From the NCBI GenBank assembly GCA_035762175.1, contig DASTPP010000081.1, positions 1 through 8,343 on the forward strand: a stretch of DNA of 8,343 nucleotides, given 5' to 3'. This stretch comes from DASTPP01 sp035762175 (GTDB lineage Bacteria > Myxococcota_A > Polyangia > Polyangiales > Polyangiaceae). Positions within the stretch are counted from its first letter, which is position 1. Every line of letters begins with the position of its first letter. Shown here piece by piece: positions 6,597 to 8,343 of this stretch. The notes below the pieces were generated by a model. That model saw only the letters and a list, made by a program, of their open reading frames with translations, did not search any database and was not told where the DNA came from. A program made the position numbers and the translations under genes.

Positions 6597-6682
6597 TCGC
6601 GGGCCCCCGGACGATCCCGAGCCGGCCCCCCCCACCCCGCGCCCCACGCCGGGCCGAAAACGCGGTAGGCAAGCCCAGCCGC

Positions 6683-7861
6683 ATGGCCGCCCACTCGCAC
6701 ATCTTCCTCTCGCCGGGCCTCTTCGGCTTCTCGCGCCTCGGCTCGTACGACTACTTCTGCCACATCGAAGCCGGCCTCGGCCGGCGCTTCCGCGACGCCG
6801 GGCGCGAGGCGTGCTTTCACCTCGTCGACGCCCACCCGACCTCGTCGGTGCGCCGCCGGGCCGCGCGCCTCGCCGAGCTCATCGACCAGCGCGCCGACGG
6901 CGACGGGCCCATTCACCTCGTCGGCCACTCGACCGGCGGCCTCGACGCCCGCCTCATCGCCTCGCCCTCGGTCAACGTCTCGGGCGACCCGCGCCCGCGC
7001 GCCTGGGGCCACCGCCTGCGCTCGGTCGTGTCGATGAACACGCCGCACTACGGCACCCCCCTCGCCTCGTTCTTCGCCACCGTCTCGGGCCACCGGCTGC
7101 TCGCCGCCATCTCGGCCCTCACCTTCGTCGTCCTGCGCCTCGGCGCCCCCCCGCTCGCCCTCGGCTCGGCCCTCATCGCCGCCTTCGGCCGCATCGACCG
7201 CCTCGTCGGCATCGAGCTCGAGCTCTTCGAGCGCCTCGTCGAGCGCCTCGTGCGCCTGCTCGACGACGCCTCGAGCGACGAGCTGCGCGCCTACCTGCGC
7301 CTGCTCCGCGCCGACCAGGGCGCCATCATTCAACTGTCGCCCGAGGCGATGGACCTTTTTCAAGCCGGCGTCGAAGACAACGTCGAGGTCGCCTACGCCG
7401 CGACGGCCTCGTACGTCCCGCAGCCGAGCGTCATTCACTGGGCCCGCGCCGCCCTCACCCCCTGGAGCGATCTGTCGGCCATCGTCTTCGGCGCCCTGCA
7501 CCGCCTCACCGCCCTCGAGAACGCCACCTACCCCTGCGGCCCCCCGGGCGACGAGGCCGACCGCACCCTGCGCCGCTTCTTGACCGCCCTGCCCCCGCCC
7601 GCCGCCAGCGACGGCGTCGTGCCGCTGCGCTCGCAGATCCGCGGCGATGTGCTCTGGGTCGGCCTCGGCGACCACCTCGACGTCGTCGGCCACTTCGGCA
7701 AAGATCGCGACCCGCTCGGCGGCCCCCCCCACGTCGACTGGTTGATGTCGCGCTCGGGCTTCAACCGCCAGCGCTTCGACGAGCTGATGGACGCCATCGC
7801 CAAGTTCTTGCTCGCCGCCGAAGACCGCCTGCAAGACGCCGTGCCCAGCATCACGCCCTGA
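6683..7861 (+). CDS. Family-I-like lipase, alpha/beta hydrolase
   Basis: The 392-residue protein resembles Pseudomonas/Burkholderia triacylglycerol lipases, which hydrolyse long-chain acylglycerols. Near the N-terminus LSPGLFGFSRLGSYDYF (9-25) parallels their HG-x-x-GF-x-x-x-x-x-x-DYW segment, with Pro in place of the oxyanion-hole His. GHSTGG (81-86) is the nucleophile elbow with Ser83. NTPHYGTPLA (119-128) follows as in the family. ASDGVVPLRS (308-317) provides the probable acid Asp310, and GDHLDVVGHF (329-338) the probable base His331. Residues 139-167 are strongly hydrophobic and may form the lid or a membrane-contacting helix. No signal peptide is visible after the ATG, unlike most relatives. 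This suggests a cytoplasmic or lipid-surface esterase, or non-classical export. No Lif foldase gene is seen next to it. The ATG lacks a strong ribosome site. The fold and triad are well supported; the substrate is not known. Confidence 0.85.
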   Translation: MAAHSHIFLSPGLFGFSRLGSYDYFCHIEAGLGRRFRDAGREACFHLVDAHPTSSVRRRAARLAELIDQRADGDGPIHLVGHSTGGLDARLIASPSVNVSGDPRPRAWGHRLRSVVSMNTPHYGTPLASFFATVSGHRLLAAISALTFVVLRLGAPPLALGSALIAAFGRIDRLVGIELELFERLVERLVRLLDDASSDELRAYLRLLRADQGAIIQLSPEAMDLFQAGVEDNVEVAYAATASYVPQPSVIHWARAALTPWSDLSAIVFGALHRLTALENATYPCGPPGDEADRTLRRFLTALPPPAASDGVVPLRSQIRGDVLWVGLGDHLDVVGHFGKDRDPLGGPPHVDWLMSRSGFNRQRFDELMDAIAKFLLAAEDRLQDAVPSITP

Positions 7862-7862
7862 T

Positions 7863-8003
7863 CGGGCGGCCCCGGCCGAGCTCGGGGGCCGGGCGCGCGG
7901 CCTGGCCGAGCGGGCCGAGGCGCGCGGCGAAGCGAAGGGCGAGCGGCGGCGCGCCCTGCCCGCCGCCTGGGCGCGCGAGGCGCTCGACGGCGGCGCGCCC
8001 TGA
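7863..8003 (+). pseudogene. Coding-like open stretch without a start, possible gene remnant
   Basis: Between the lipase stop and the Uma2-like gene, frame 3 is open from 7863 to a TGA at 8001-8003. It reads as a charged, Ala/Arg/Glu-rich helix-like tail (RARGLAERAEARGEAKGERR near the middle, ending LDGGAP). Most A/T bases fall at codon position 2 and almost none at position 3, as in the real genes here. No ATG, GTG or TTG opens it after the lipase stop. It could be the decayed 3' end of a gene, perhaps like the charged C-terminal tails of some Uma2 or Rpn-type proteins, or an alternative lipase tail split off by a frameshift. An antisense reading starting at 8042 or 8090 is also open and cannot be excluded. 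The gap also holds a 15-bp direct repeat (7944-7958 and 7988-8002). Confidence 0.4.
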
Positions 8004-8008
8004 GCCCC

Positions 8009-8032
8009 CGACGGGCCCCGTCGTGCTACGCT
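8009..8032 (+). promoter_or_regulatory. Palindrome and possible -10 box before the Uma2-like gene
   Basis: A palindrome with arms cgacggg (8009-8015) and cccgtcg (8017-8023) is followed directly by TGCTACGCT (8024-8032), which looks like an extended -10 element (TACGCT at 8027-8032). No convincing -35 box is seen. Initiation about 7 bases downstream would start the transcript within a few bases of the ATG at 8041, making it leaderless or nearly so. The palindrome could be an operator or the terminator of the lipase gene. This is inference from position and short motifs. Confidence 0.35.
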
Positions 8033-8040
8033 CGAGCCGC

Positions 8041-8343
8041 ATGACGCAGCCGCGCTGGCCCCACGACGCAGGCCCCCTGCCGACGCGCATCGACCAGGTG
8101 CGCGAGGGCGACCGCTACGAGCTGAGCGAGGGGCGGGCCGTCTATTGCGCCCCGGCCCAGTTCAAGCACGGCGGCCCGCACGCGCTCGGCCCCCTGACGC
8201 TGGCGAGCGACCCGTCGGTGACCGAGATCGGCACCGACGTCGGGCACGTGCTGGGCGAGGGCACGCTGCGCGCGCCCGACCTGTCGGTGGGCGAGATGGG
8301 CGCGGGCGAGGGCGGGTGGGCGACCAAGGCGCCGCCGCTGGCG
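8041..8343 (+). CDS. Uma2-family (DUF820) putative endonuclease, 3' end outside window
   Basis: From the ATG at 8041 the frame is open to the window edge (101 codons). The segment REGDRYELSEGRAVYCAPAQ (21-40) matches the Uma2 opening, in which a Glu follows Tyr before a short beta-hairpin. LRAPDLSVGE (76-85) matches the conserved PD-V segment carrying the catalytic Asp (here Asp80) of the PD-(D/E)XK-like fold. The expected E-x-K half of the site should come next but is beyond the edge. Uma2 proteins are numerous in cyanobacteria, Chloroflexi and myxobacteria; nuclease activity is inferred from fold and their biological role is poorly known. The part between the two motifs is shorter than usual and has no obvious H-x-x-V helix. 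Start choice rests on the first ATG and the -10-like element just upstream; no ribosome site is evident. Confidence 0.75.
   Translation, partial: MTQPRWPHDAGPLPTRIDQVREGDRYELSEGRAVYCAPAQFKHGGPHALGPLTLASDPSVTEIGTDVGHVLGEGTLRAPDLSVGEMGAGEGGWATKAPPLA

Noticed and set aside
5148..6668. Plus-strand open frame (506 codons) across apt and surE.
   Set aside because: It covers two unambiguous minus-strand genes and its Arg/Ala-rich translation matches nothing known to me.
6440..7834. Minus-strand open frame (464 codons) opposite the lipase gene.
   Set aside because: It has low-complexity Ala/Gly/Val/Glu composition and no family motif; the plus strand carries the full lipase triad.

Overview
The window is very GC-rich (estimated above 70%), with G or C at most third codon positions, short gaps and many GC hairpins. 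Together with an extracellular glycosidase on a Gly/Ala/Thr hexapeptide-repeat linker, a stand-alone cNMP-binding protein and a Uma2-like gene, this suggests a myxobacterium-type deltaproteobacterial genome (Myxococcota, perhaps Polyangiales). That assignment is inference; no rRNA or other taxonomic marker is present.

Layout, left to right. (1) At 2-2650 (+) lies the 3' part of a large, probably exported glycoside hydrolase: repeat linker, six-hairpin-type catalytic domain, beta domain, fibronectin-III-like domain and a C-terminal carbohydrate-binding-like domain. (2) At 2651-2897, between convergent genes, sits a dense cluster of at least five inverted repeats. The two outer ones share a TGAA loop but point in opposite directions. 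(3) At 2898-3413 (-) is a one-domain cyclic-nucleotide-binding protein without a DNA-binding domain. (4) Starting 17 bp away and divergent from it, 3431-4858 (+) encodes an aldehyde-dehydrogenase-fold protein in which all the catalytic positions I could align are replaced; it is a predicted pseudoenzyme. (5) At 4935-5600 (-) is adenine phosphoribosyltransferase (apt), whose last codons and stop are duplicated in tandem just downstream. (6) At 5682-6467 (-) is the nucleotidase surE, upstream of apt on the same strand. The pair could be co-transcribed and touches AMP from two sides: salvage synthesis by Apt and dephosphorylation by SurE. (7) Divergent from surE, 6683-7861 (+) encodes a family-I-like lipase without a visible signal peptide. 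(8) At 7863-8003 is an open stretch with coding-like composition but no start, possibly a gene remnant. (9) At 8041-8343 (+) the window ends inside a Uma2/DUF820-family gene, preceded by a possible promoter that would give an almost leaderless transcript.

No tRNA, rRNA, CRISPR array, transposase, integrase or phage gene was seen. Most of the window looks like ordinary chromosome. The items most worth following are the degenerate ALDH, the bounded hairpin cluster, the apt tail duplication and the remnant before the Uma2 gene. I do not see clear evidence for a new multi-gene system.
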